From assembly GCF_001949145.1 (NCBI RefSeq), contig NW_019091357.1, forward strand, positions 2,551,427 through 2,615,426: 64,000 nt of DNA. Direction: 5' to 3'. A program made the position numbers and the translations under genes. Each line of letters begins with the position of its first letter. Position 1 is the first letter of the stretch. The DNA is from Acanthaster planci (lineage: Eukaryota; Echinodermata; Asteroidea; Valvatida; Acanthasteridae). The notes under the pieces were generated by a model. It did not search any database. It was not told the DNA's origin and saw only the letters and a program-made list of their open reading frames with translations. Below are positions 1 to 17,573 of this stretch, in pieces.

Positions 1-57
1 GAAATGACTGTTATCGCAGAAAAGATCTGTATACAAGATACAGCTGCATCCAAAGTT

Positions 58-5690
<5,633 letters not shown>

Positions 5691-7543
5691 GATGCCTTCA
5701 CGCGAGTGCAGAATCTAGACAACCTTGGGCTTTAGACACACAGTTGACGATAACCGTTGTGGGATTCATTCCATTTCAATACCAGCATCAACTGTATGTC
5801 TTTTGCAGAAAACGCTAAAGCTACATTACACTGCAATAAATGGTATAACATTCGGGCAAATAAACAGTCAACAGCTTCAAGTACAAAATTACCAACACAC
5901 ACAAAGACAAAAAATATGAACAAACAAACAATGTACTCTTGTCCATGCAAAATGAAGGAATATCAGGTTTTAGTAAGATTCTCCTGTAGTTAACTTTAAA
6001 CTGAGCGGAGAATATTTCTGATAAAAGGGTGCATGCATTTAGCCAATCAAATGTCAATCTCTGCATTGTACCAGAATGATGCACACGGGCCTTCAAAAGA
6101 AAATACCCAAACAACTCACAGATACCCAATGACCAACTCACAGATGCATAAAAGGGGGTCTGGCACCAAGACTTTGAGCGGCTGAAATGTTCAGGAGAAC
6201 CACTGAAGATGTCTGGCTGAAATTCGGTCCACTACATTTAAGAACTTGGCCCGGACAAGAAGGTATTTGAGACATATGGTTAGAGTTTCTGAAGCTAGTC
6301 TTGGGTGGTCCCAAGTCATGTACTTGTACTTCTATGTGCCTTGCCGATACCGTTTCACGTGAGCTGAATGACCTGTAAGAGGTTCCAGACTGGGAAATTC
6401 CCTTCTTATGCCCAGCAAAATCTAATTGTATGCAAATCTTTGGCACATATGATCAGAAACTCCCCAATTGGGAGCTCAGTTCAATCTCATGCCACTAATT
6501 TACTTTCGGGGTGGTTAAGAAAATCATCCAAATTTTATTGTCATATCCTCTCCAAATAAGACTGCAAAGAAACCTGCCGGTATCAACAAAGACTTCTTTT
6601 AAAATTCTGAAAAATGCACAATGAAGGCACAACCAGTTTAACAAAAAAAAGAAAAAGAGAAAGTGAAAAAGCTTTTGTGTGAGCGCTGGGACACATACTG
6701 TGTCTCTTATATGTGACCCGCTCGGTAAAATTAAGTCACCAGCCTCCGGAGCTACTTTTGAGTTTTACTTTGTATTGGGTTGAGGAATTTGAGCTCTTTC
6801 TGTTGATTTGTCACTCAGTTTGGTATAATGAAAATGGGCATTGCATCGATGTTAAAATGTTGAGGATTCCTGTTGCTAATACACTGTGCCAGATTCTTTT
6901 GAAGGCCTTCAAGTCAAAAGTGGCTCTGGAGTCATATAGGACTCATTTTCACAGAGTGGGTCACATGTGGATCTGAATCTCAATCGGTGGTCCCTGCGCT
7001 GGTTCCCTTGCATGCTGGCATATTATGTGCTGGTGCCCCAATAAACTGCTTTTAGAAATGTCAGATTTTTCTCCAGGATGGATTTTGACAAATTAATAAT
7101 AAAGTGTTGTTGGACTGTCAACTAAAGGAAGAAACTGGCCTTCAGACCTTTGAGATCAATCTCCAGGATGCACTCCCCCTACAAAAAACAGCTCCCCTAC
7201 ACTGGAAACTAATCTTTATTCAGAATTTACATTTATCTGTCAAAACTGACTTTGGCTACCACTCATATTCAAGTGAGCCTCTGTACAGCTCTCACCGGGA
7301 TTTGCCAAGTACATGCCATCAAAATGGCATTATCTGTCCCCACTGTCAGTTCACTGTTGACAGAGTCAACAGCGGTCAACTGTTTGACAAATAATCCAAT
7401 GGCTGAGTAAATCCACTCCTTTGTTGTTCAGAGATAAGCAGTCACACAATTCCCCTCATATTGTTAGGCTACACTTCTACTGCATTTCTTGACAAACCTT
7501 AGAACATGCTTAGACTGGAGATTCAGGTTGGTTTGTTTGCTTA

Positions 7544-7770
7544 TTTCATAGAGCTGCTAAAGCACAAAATTTGCTTAAGCGGGAAAAAAATTGGCTCAAT
7601 AAACAAAGGTTACCTGCTCAAATTTTATCCGATTGTCATGTTAACCGAAAAACAGTTAAATACAATCCCAAAACAATATACATCACATGGAGCTTTGGCT
7701 GGTTACCTTATTTATCAAGTAAGGTTTTCTCACGTTTAAGCGAATTTTGTGCTTAAGCAGCTCTATGAAA
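7544..7770. mobile_element. MITE-like fold-back element with GAGCTGCTTAAGCAC ends, copy A
   Basis: The left end is TTTCATAGAGCTGCTAAAGC and the right end is GCTTAAGCAGCTCTATGAAA, a 20-bp inverted repeat with one mismatch. It continues inward as a longer imperfect inverted repeat (acaaaatttgcttaagc against gtttaagcgaattttgt). It is 227 bp long with no coding capacity. Copy B follows immediately. Confidence 0.8.
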
Positions 7771-7778
7771 TTGGCCAA

Positions 7779-8009
7779 CAGAGCTGCTTAAGCACAAAAT
7801 TTCCTTAAGCATGAAATAACCATGCTTAAAAAACAAAGGTAACCAGCTCAAACTCTATGTGATTGTCATGCCAACCAAAAGACAGCTAAATACCATTCCA
7901 AAACAATATTATACACCACATAGATTTTTGGGCTGGTGACCTGATTTGTCAAGCCATAGAGCAAGTTTTGTCCACGCTTGAACAAATCTCATGCTGTAGC
8001 AGCTCTATG
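7779..8009. mobile_element. MITE-like fold-back element with GAGCTGCTTAAGCAC ends, copy B
   Basis: Second head-to-tail copy of the preceding element, separated by 8 bp. It shares the same ends and internal blocks (gattgtcatgccaaccaaaa, then ccaaaacaatattatacacc), with about 20-25% divergence by eye. Tandem placement suggests insertion of one copy next to the other, or a duplication. Similar sequence is, to my recollection, abundant in echinoderm genomes; that needs a search. Confidence 0.75.
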
Positions 8010-8699
8010 CAATTGGTCCCTGAATGTGACATTGCCAAATGCCTGAAATTAGACCCAAACAGGCAAACATACTAACATGAACAATTTTGTTTTGCCACTA
8101 GCACCTTTTGGTAGGACAAGGTCTCATACATGTAGTTTAAATGTCACAAAATATTAAACCAAACTGAAAAAAACAACCACCGAATTTTGCTTTAAAGTTG
8201 GGACTTTTTAGCTGAACATTTCCTTCGGCCATTTTGTTCCATAACTTCTGCTTTTAGTCGGGCCAATGCAAATACGTGGTCAGAAAATGGCAGATGTCCG
8301 ACTCCAATTTCACGACATGCCATTCACTTGGTCTCTTCCCCCTCCCATCTCGATCTCTCTGAACTTGGCAAATCCCCAACCCTGGGCATGGGGGGGGAGA
8401 GAGATTTGAAACAATTTATTTTTAGTCAAAGTAAAAACAGGAGTGAGATGCATATCTCCAACCTATGATCACGGGGTGAACGACTCCAGACCCTGAGTAG
8501 AACAGTGGGAGAGGAAAAGGGCAGGAAAAGTGGTGGGAGAAGGGCGGGGGAAATTGAAAAACATGGAATTCTATCAAACACTTGGCCGCTACAGCATACA
8601 GTACATGTACTAATCCAATTCCACTTATTACAATTTTTATCATTATTATTAATAATTTCTAGTAATGACACCAAGGATTCCTCAAAAGCACCATAAGCT

Positions 8700-8900
8700 T
8701 GCAAGCCGGAAGAAACCTGCAGAGTGGGGACAATGAGAAGCAGTTATGCCGGCAAACTCCAGAGGAATATTCTGGGTAAAACCCACGGAATCAGGGAGGG
8801 AGTGAAAATCCAATCTAAACGTGGACTAGGCGGGGATTCGAACCTGGACCACGGAGGTGGAAGGCAAGGAAAGAACATCTACAGTAATCTGACACCCCTT
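8700..8900 (-). mobile_element. tRNA-derived SINE-like copy (degraded)
   Basis: On the minus strand a Pol III B-box GGTTCGAATCC (plus-strand ggattcgaacc at 8834-8844) is followed by a conserved block that reads on the plus strand gtaaaacccacggaatcagg and gagtgaaaatcc. The same arrangement recurs at 30330-30500, so this is a dispersed family. The A-box is poorly preserved and no tRNA cloverleaf can be drawn. Confidence 0.55.
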
Positions 8901-9088
8901 GAAGTGGAAATCTAGGAATAAACTAGTTACATATCACTAGTCACATCGCCCAGAATGATGCAAAATTACAAGAAGTTGATATGACGAAGAGACAAGAGAT
9001 TGGTACCCGTACACAGCTTGAACCCCCTACCCACAGTAACGACCTCAGACATGCTCTCATCAACTCGGCATTCTATACCCAGCAAGAA

Positions 9089-9191
9089 NNNNNNNNNNNN
9101 NNNNNNNNNNNNNNNNNNNNNNNNNNNNNNNNNNNNNNNNNNNNNNNNNNNNNNNNNNNNNNNNNNNNNNNNNNNNNNNNNNNNNNNNNNN
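9089..9191. other. Assembly gap (103 N)
   Basis: Run of undetermined bases in the intergenic region. No exon is expected here. Confidence 0.99.
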
Positions 9192-10673
9192 TACGTTGCT
9201 GCATATGCGGCATTTTACCCCGTAGATGTTTCTTTAATTCATTAATTGCCATTTTGTACATGCAGCCATTTTGTAGTACATGTACACGTAACTGAACTTT
9301 CACGGTGCCAGGCAAACACAAGAAGGGCACAGTTACATGTATTTAGCACTACACACCTTTGTGAGCGTGGGTAATGATGGTACATGTACATGCGCCTGCT
9401 GAATTGTTGGTAGTGTCTCAAGTACTGTGGATTAACCAGTACATTAACAAATGTACACTGCGATAAAGAGCGAGTTGAAATCTCTGCAGGTTCGCCGCCT
9501 GGTGGGTGACACTGCACAAGGCAGGTCACAAAGTACAACAGAAACTGGTGCCACTTGTGGTTTCCTGTTCCCATGCAACAAACTCAACCGGGTGGAACTA
9601 CACATCAATAGAACCTAAAGGGCTGAATTCCCAGTGAACTGCACTCCATTACAGTGTTTGCTCTATTGAAGTTGCAGTTTTGTTTTTCTTACAAGTGGCT
9701 GCTGCAATTATTTTGGGCCATCTAGACAAAACTTACAATTTTAAGTAAAAGAACAATTTATGAAGTGTTAAAAATCCCACACAGCTATCAAAACACCAGA
9801 TAATGATGCCTGTTCTGCTAAAATTATTAAATGAAAATACAGTTCTCTCTTTAGTAATGCGACAAATATGCCTACATTTGAACAAATCTGAGGTAAAATA
9901 AAAAAATTAACCCAAGAGTGATTTTTCTGCAAACCGGAGCTGCCCAGACAAATTGTAGGCAAAATGAGAGTGGTCTTTAAAGCTCCGTCAGAGCTAATAT
10001 AAAACACCAGGCATGCAAGACTCGCCAACATATTCAGCAGTGAGAAAAATTTATTGATGATGATGAAACAATTACTTCAATGCTGTCATTCTTTACTATG
10101 TAACCAAACATGTTACATTACTTAAGTACTGAATATACCTGGTCATTAAATTGAGTAACATTACATAAAATAGGATTATACATCTGATAAATTAAATGAA
10201 ATTATTTTGGTTTAAGGTTACGCAGGAACGCTTTTGCACCCCTACCTATAGACAGACAACCATACAATCTAACATAGGACAGACAGATGATGAGCAAGAC
10301 CAAACAAACAAGAGTGACACAACGCTGCATTAATAGAGCAAAAACAAATATGATTCATGAATATGAGCCAAGCAACTGGGTTCTTCGTTTTCTGATATCC
10401 AATAACTGCAAAGTCCTTTTCTAGAAGATTATGGTACTGAGCAATACTCGATATGTACCAATTTGATATCCGTGTTCGTATGGAAACTGTCTACAAATTT
10501 ATCCTGATCATAATAATCACAAGGGATCACTTTCTCTTCCTACGACTCTAGACGAGCCTATCAGTTATCATCATTTCACCACAGGTGGATAATGCAGGCA
10601 ATATCCACAGTACTGTAGGTACAAGTTCACTCGAATGGAATGGTTACCAGATCATAGAGAAGAGTGCAGCAAA

Positions 10674-10819
10674 AGAGTACCGAAGTGTGACGTCACTGTG
10701 AACCAGGAGGTGCAGTGCAAACGGATGACGTACACGCGCGCGTTGGTTCACGTGCTGGTTCTTGCGCTAATGCCTTTAACACACTAATTGTGCGCGTGAC
10801 GTATTCACTTCGGTACTCT
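10674..10819. mobile_element. Fold-back element with AGAGTACCGAAGTG ends
   Basis: The left end AGAGTACCGAAGTG (then tgacgtcac) is matched by the right end CACTTCGGTACTCT (preceded by gtgacgtatt), giving an inverted repeat of about 24 bp with one small gap. A second inverted pair lies inside (gtgaaccag and ctggtt, gtgaac and gttcac). It is 146 bp and non-coding; no clear target-site duplication. Confidence 0.65.
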
Positions 10820-13800
10820 ATATGCACGGGGAATACAATACACGTGAATCCGACATGTCTGATGAAACATTTCTTTCTCCTTTCTGGACATCTATCCCAA
10901 CTGCAGGACTGCAACTGGGCTGCCCTGACTTGATGATCAATCTGTCAACGTTCCCTTGACCCTTTAATGTGAAGTTGTACACGGCATGTACATGTCTTCC
11001 AATGCAACACGTGCAGATCCAAACCATCTCCAATTTGATTTTGTTTGATATTTTTTGGAGGCTCACAACTCGAACACAGGCCTATGCCGCTATGCTGTTT
11101 CATTCAAGGCACATGTGTAGTACTAACATTCAGACTAACACAGAAAGAATTCCATACCGATGCCACGCGCTCAGAAAACACATAGTATTTTTACGACCAA
11201 TCTCATAAAGTTAATGCACAGTGTGTATGGACCTCTTTCTAAATCTGGCCCTACATATTTAGAATCATGACATTTCTACTTCCGTCCTCTCATGGACCAT
11301 AGCATGGACAGACAAACATTGATGTATGGAGGAGTATTGACAGTACTGTTGACTGATATTGGTATTTGGGCCCACACCATCCTATTCGACCCGGCGTGTC
11401 ACTACACATGGGATAAACACAAAAGAACCACGCCACATCGATGTAGCAGCGGCTACGCTTGAAATCAATTCATTACTCGACCCATGGCATTGGAGGAATA
11501 AGAACATGTCGATTGTCGAACCACAGACAAGGGTCCCACATATCCAGTTATGTCTGTTTCGGGGCCCCTACTCGACAAGCTGTGCTTCCCAGTGGTCCCT
11601 CCACCTTCGGGTGTGTGTGGAAATAAAGTAAAGTAAAAGTAAAAAAGTAAGGGTCGAACGAAGGCAAAAGTGCTGCTTAAAGTCACTGAAAGTGCACGCG
11701 CGATGCTGTTGAAATCAGTCAACAAATCTCCCTCAACCAGAGTAAAGTGATCGGAGATAAGATTCACACCTTGTTATCATTAAGCAAATAGTTACTCACC
11801 TAATACATCCAAGTGAAGGATACACGATCGAATTGTTGACTTATTACCGGTAAAATCGGACTTCAATGAGCATGCATTCCGCACATGCACGATTCTGTTA
11901 CGCATGTGACTTTGTGGGTGGCCTGACGCGATTGTGTTGACCGCAAGCGGGACTTTTTTCTACACAAGAGTCCAGGGAATAGACCATGTACCTGTCCTTC
12001 CCCATGGGAAAACGAAGTCTTGAGAAGAGACTAGTGTCACTGAATCTTACTCGTCAGATGGGAGGGTAAAATCCAGACCGGCGATAAAATAGCCTTTTGT
12101 CAAGTCGGTATAAGCCAACGTGCTGTGTAAAAAAAAATTGCACACCAGTGTCGTATGACTACTATGCACTGCATATGTACTTTTACATTTTCCAAGTTTC
12201 GGTGTTGTCATGAATCGGCTTGGTGAAATTTTTCCTCAAACTAAAAAACTCTTAGCCTTATAACTTGGCCTTATTTTACCAGACCAACATTGGGAAATAT
12301 ATCATCAATCTACAACCGTAAATGCTTTATTTAATACGGATACAAGCGGCTTCGATGGCAGAGATAAAGCCAGTACTGGAATAAAACCGAACTTTGATAA
12401 AAATATAACTATATGCGCCAAGCTCGGCCAATCAGCTGCCTGATACCTGTACTCAGCAACGAATGGCCGAAGCCGGAACCAGGCCCACTCCACACCCCCA
12501 TAAAGATGGCTCCTCCTCCCGTCGGCAAGGATGGTTTAAGAACCAAATTTTGGGGGAGGACTTGTTTTTTTCGGGGGGGGGTGGGATTTCGAATTTTTTT
12601 TCGTATATCAAACAAAGGCCTTTCTGAGGACGAGACCACATTTGGGTTTTTTCCACTCTTTTTGTAGAAATAAAAAAGAAAAAGACCCAAATTGCCCTTC
12701 TTGTCATTCTCTCCCCAAATCCCCCCCCGGGGGGACGACGTCCCCAGCTGACCACTCTATTCCGTCCATAACCCAAACAGGACTGTCTAATATCTTACTT
12801 GAACTTTCGGGAAAACGTGCCCAAAACTTTGACTGTTTTCAAACGATGGTCCGTGGACCCTATAAAGAGAAATGAAATATAGATAAAAAATAACATGTCT
12901 CCAGACAAATACCCCTTTAACTATATCAAACTGAAAAAAACTGCAAAATCTTGATTTTCTGACTTACATTAAACATATCCCGATGGTTTGGGACGCTAAA
13001 TCGCAACTAGGAAGAAGTTGGCTCTAATTTCTCCTGTTTCCTTGTATATGATTGAAAACACATCACAAACATACCAAAAGCTTGTATAACACATAGGCAA
13101 TAGACTTAAACATAATATTTTAAAAGGGTGAATGGTATAAAAATGGATGGAAGTTAAGACAACAGGAAAGCACGAACACCCTTACTTTTTATTCAAACTT
13201 TTCATTGATGTTATCATACGACCACGTGAAGAAAACCGTGCATGAAACGGTCGTCATACCCGGGTGACGTTACTGGGTTAAAAAATTGATGGAGGGCGCT
13301 ATTTTAGTTTGGTTTCTGCGAATGCCAAGGGCGGCGCTGCACCGCCGGCCACATCACAGTGGATGATCGTGACATTTCATGTATTTAGTACTCACAGGCC
13401 GTGACCGAAACGGGCTTCCAGAGCTACGGCTAGGTCTATCGTCTACGCGTCTCCACGCATTTCCAATGGAGCGAAGACCTAGACCAAGCTCTAGAAAAGA
13501 GATTCGGATACAGCCTAAGATCAACCATCAGACTGTACCATGGTACGTCAACACCGCATATAACGAGTTTACCGTAGGCCTACCTTCTGGACCTTACCTG
13601 TGATGTGCCCGAGATCGTACATGTACGTTTAATTTCACAACTTCATTGTTGACCATGGAAGTGCTTAAATCATAGCGATTGCCGATGTTGAATTATAATT
13701 TAATTTAAATCGCTAGCATGGCAATGATAAACTTGAATGTCAATCTGTCATTACGACATTTAGCCTAACGTTATCGTTAGCCATGGTAGCCCTAATGACA

Positions 13801-14426
13801 GGTAGACCTAGGCCTATACTATAGTATAGTATCCAATTTTGTTTTCACCCTCTGACTCCGAGTTGTGACGTGATGTCATGACTTTTTGCGCATCGAACGA
13901 TCTTATTGCGTGATTTGTCAATAATTTCGCCACCAGCTGATTGCCTTTCTTTGTAATTTATGTTTGTGAAAGATTCTTTTTACAAAGCAAAGGGAAGTAA
14001 AGTCAGAGATTTCGTGAAGAATCAATCGCGAAGACATGGCAGAGCAATCAGAAAAATTATGCAGATTTGCTGATGGCGTTCCAAAAATTCATTTTCTAGC
14101 AGAATTTTTATTGTTTTCATTTAACGTAATTTTTAGAGGAGTCTTTTGAGTAATCATTGTTGAGGTTATTGATGCTGATAAAAAGAGGTGTAAATTGTAT
14201 AACGACGGTACATTTTCTTCTTTTCTTTACCATGTTTAAATTACAGTAACTGCCAGTAACCAGGTAATATCATGGCCACTGGACTTGATCCTTGCTCCAA
14301 GAGTCCACCTTCAGAAACTTACATAACTTAAATGCCATGCTCAACACTGTTCTGTGCAATATGCAGCCATGCAGATGCGACATCGAACAGTGTCGTATTT
14401 GATGCGGTAGCCCTCGCATCTGAAAA

Positions 14427-17400
14427 ATGAGAATAGACTCTGGAAAAGACTCAGCCCGCGGCAGTGGGATGGCAGACGAGGGGGCCAAACCGGCTACCCA
14501 AGTGACCGCCACCACCGGTCCCCAGGAGGGACCTCCTTCGCAGACGACCAGTAGTGCCCACCCGCCGGCCCCGACCCCAGAAACTGCGCAGCAAATGCGG
14601 CGTAAGACTGGCGTGGAGCCGCACCGGGTGAGTCGCATACGTCTTATCCTAGATGCCCTGTTCCTGATGGCCGGCATGGCAACGTACGTAGCAGATCTGG
14701 CTACCGATGTTTCAGTTGGTAAGAAAAGTCATGCCGACAAAACAGGAGATGTATGCAATCATACGTATGAAGCCAAACCACGGTGGTTGTGTTTATATTG
14801 CGCATGTCCAATGTGTATTAGACTTGCAATGCAGCCGTTCATCGGTACATCAACAGTTAAAAACACCGCCGACTTATGTGAATTGCGGTAGTCAAGTGGT
14901 TACAGCATAATGGTTTGTGGTGAATGGGGTGTGGGTTCGAATCCTTGGTCGAAATTGTGGACAGGGAGGTTATTTTTTTTTTAAGGAAAATAAAGCCCGA
15001 ATGTTATAGGAGCCTAATTTCACACGTGAAGTTTTTATGGTTGGTTGAGCATCTAGATGTCATGCCTTGTGCATGGCTGTGAACCGTGGTTTGGCTTCAT
15101 ACATGTGATTGCATATATAGCTCCAAAACAGATCAGATGTCATGAACTCTCACTTCTCTCCTGTTCTAGCAACAGAACTCATCTTTTTCTACCTTTGCTT
15201 CATCTTATCTCTTTGGCAAGCTAATGACAAATACTTTTTTCTCTATATGTGCATTCTAACGTTCTTTGTACAAAAGTTGAACTCTTAAAAGTAATGAAGT
15301 GCCTTATACTAGATGCACCAATTTGTCAAGTTTGAAGACAAAGCGAATTCATCAGGGTTATGGCAAACGCCCGAACAGTTGTCAAATTCTCTCGGCTTGT
15401 TTTTCCCACACAAATTACGAACCCACCTTCACTCTCGTTTGAATATATTTGACGTCAGAGCTGAGGGCTTTTGCCAATTGGTGCATTTTGCTTTTCCAGC
15501 TGTCCAGTACATCTTGCTGGACGAGTACGAATGGAGCGGTCTGACCATTGCCTTCATCATCATCCCGTCGATTACCATTCAGTACTTCAGCTTCAGGTGG
15601 TTCGTCCTGGACTCCAAGGAGGTCCGGAAGGCGGAGCACGTGCCGTTCCTGAAGAAGGTGATGGACTGGATCCTGTGGCTACTCTTCCACGTTCTGCAGC
15701 TGGGCGTCTTGAAAAGGTACCACGCCGGACGAATCTTTGAACAAAACCCGATGCTTGATTTGTAGAGGAGGCTATTTTTTTGGGGGGGGGGAAACTTGCC
15801 TCCTGAGAGGGGTGACAGAAGCAAACTTCTCTGGTGATCCGAGTCAGGCTGGTCGACTTCTGCCGTTATTAACACACTGCACCTATGAAAACTAGCTGCA
15901 GCGGCTACCGAGTGGGTTCTTATGGCTTTTGGTGTTTTATCCAGTCATTAATGTTGTATTTGGGTGTTGGGGGCAATCTTTGTTTCAGGTACTGGCGGAC
16001 CGTGAAGTACGGTTGGCGGAGCCGAGAGAAACGCGACTACTATGACCTGAGCGTGTATGAATATCGGGACCTGACCATGCTGCGACTGTTGGAATCATTC
16101 ATGGAGGCCGCCCCACAGCTAGTGCTGCAGATATACATCATGACGCAGCAGAAAGACGTGTACTGGCTGACAGGTAAGAGGTGGCCTCCACTTGTAGGGC
16201 CTTCCCGTTGCAGTTGGTAACTACGAGTGGAGATCCCCTGATGTGGGCTCCCACTGGGTGTGAAAATGAATTTAGATGTAAATTTGGGACCCGCAAAAAA
16301 TGCCTGCATTGAAAATTCCACATTTGGGCGCTTTTTGACTTTTGCCTCAGAACGTTTGTGATGTCAATGCTTCTGGTGTTCAATGTTGCTTGAAATTGGA
16401 ACAGGTCTTAACTAAGTCCATGAAATCTTTTGTTCAATCTGTTATCAATAATTTAACAAAAGCTCATTCTTTTTCACAGTTTTAAATATCATTGTATCTG
16501 CCCACTCTTTACTCTGGCTAATTTTGGTGATTAACTGTACACCACTTCAGAAATAGGCGATCAAATCACCCATGCAGTATACACGTAAGATGGAATAAAA
16601 CACATGTATAAATTTTCCTACAGCAACTTCGGCGATAATTTCTTTAGCGTCCCTTGCCTGGGGCATCGAGGCCTACCACAAGGCACTCCGCGAAGCCTGT
16701 AGCAACAAGAACAACTTGGGCTACATCGGGCTGACCGTGCGTATGGCCTGGCGCACCTTCACCATCACAGCCCGCGTCATCTCGCTAGCGCTCTTCGCCG
16801 CCTACAGCCTGTGGAGCTTTGTGGCCCTGGTGGGCGTGCACTACGTGGCCATGACGCTGTGGCTGATCTATCAGGACACGGACTTCTGCACCACCCGGCT
16901 GGAGGAGGTGCTTTTCGACTGCGTGATCGGCATCATCCACATCTTCTGCTTCTTCAACATGAAGGAGGGCCGGACCCGATACCGGGCCGCCTTCTTCTAC
17001 ACCGTCATCCTGGTCGAGAACACCGTCATGTTTGCCCTGTGGTATCACTACGAGGGCAGGGACACGGACTACGGAAAGGCCGCTCTGGCATTTGTCTGGG
17101 GCGGGTTCTTCCTCGGCATCTTCATCATGCTGCTCTACTACCGCTGCCTCCACCCGAACGGCAGTATCCGCCTGTTTGGCAGAGCCCCTTCCACTCCAGC
17201 CAAGTCGAGGCCCGCCGGCCGCACCCCGGAGGGGAATGCCCACTCGTACGAAAACACCGGCCAGGATACGGTCGACTCTCCCCTGTCGTGGGATGATGTG
17301 GTCATACCCTCCAGCACCCGGGGTTGCCACGGCAACCTTTTCACTCGCAGGGGACGGCGATATTGCTACTGGAGGGTACAGGATGGGCCTTGTCCGTGCG

Positions 17401-17573
17401 AAGCGCCACCATCCAATCAGAGCACAACGACGGAACAACCGGTACCCAATGCCGTTGACCACAGCACGGTCGTTGTTGAGGACGGCGCAAAGGATGTGAA
17501 CTGCCATTGCAATGGAGAGGAGCAGAAGGCCTTCTCGCATGATGGAAAGGAAAGATTGGAGACTTATTTGTAA
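14427..17573 (+). CDS. XK-related protein, XKR4/6/7-like (4 exons, complete)
   Basis: Multi-pass plasma-membrane protein of the XK family, whose characterised members scramble phospholipids between leaflets. Exons 14427-14718, 15500-15716, 15989-16173 and 16624-17573 join in frame to 547 aa, slightly shorter than vertebrate XKR4/6/7. The first ATG is preceded two codons upstream by an in-frame TGA (14421); a second Met at codon 15 is an alternative. Hydrophobic segments lie at about residues 75-105, 112-135, 154-168, 194-220, 232-247 and at least four more up to about residue 415. The family hallmark LLESFMEAAPQLVLQIY is in exon 3. The last exon also holds the conserved GRTRYRAAFFY and VMFALWYHY stretches. 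The roughly 130-residue hydrophilic C-terminal tail has a DTVD-S tetrapeptide (residues 446-450) like a caspase-3/7 site. Exon 4 is distinctly GC-rich (about 60% by eye) against AT-rich introns. Family assignment is firm; the exact subfamily is not. Confidence 0.9.
14886..14990 (+). mobile_element. tRNA-derived SINE-like copy in XKR intron 1
   Basis: A-box-like tagtcaagtggttaca (about 14889) and B-box ggttcgaatcc (14934-14944) are spaced as in a tRNA gene. A T-run (tttttttttt, about 14970) and an A-rich end follow. No acceptor stem pairs, so it is a SINE or tRNA fossil, not a functional tRNA. Confidence 0.5.

Larger units (their letters stand above)
5691..14426. other. Intergenic region between TDH and the XK-related gene
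   Basis: About 8.7 kb without a gene I can support. It holds two adjacent fold-back elements (7544-8009), a SINE-like copy (about 8700-8900), an assembly gap (9089-9191), a fold-back element (10674-10819), homopolymer-rich low-complexity sequence (about 12550-12740) and scattered acatgtac-type motifs. The promoter of TDH (just above 5690) and that of the XKR gene (below 14427) must lie here or in an untranslated exon, but no TATA box or other core element is convincing. All open frames are short and lack recognisable domains or splice partners. Confidence 0.6.

Noticed and set aside
12409-12776. Overlapping frames on both strands around a G/C homopolymer region
   Set aside because: Low-complexity sequence with homopolymer runs; translations are proline/phenylalanine-rich noise without a domain.
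13379-13603. 74-codon frame upstream of the XKR gene
   Set aside because: No homology, no splice connection to 14427; the XKR first exon has its own ATG with an in-frame stop just upstream.
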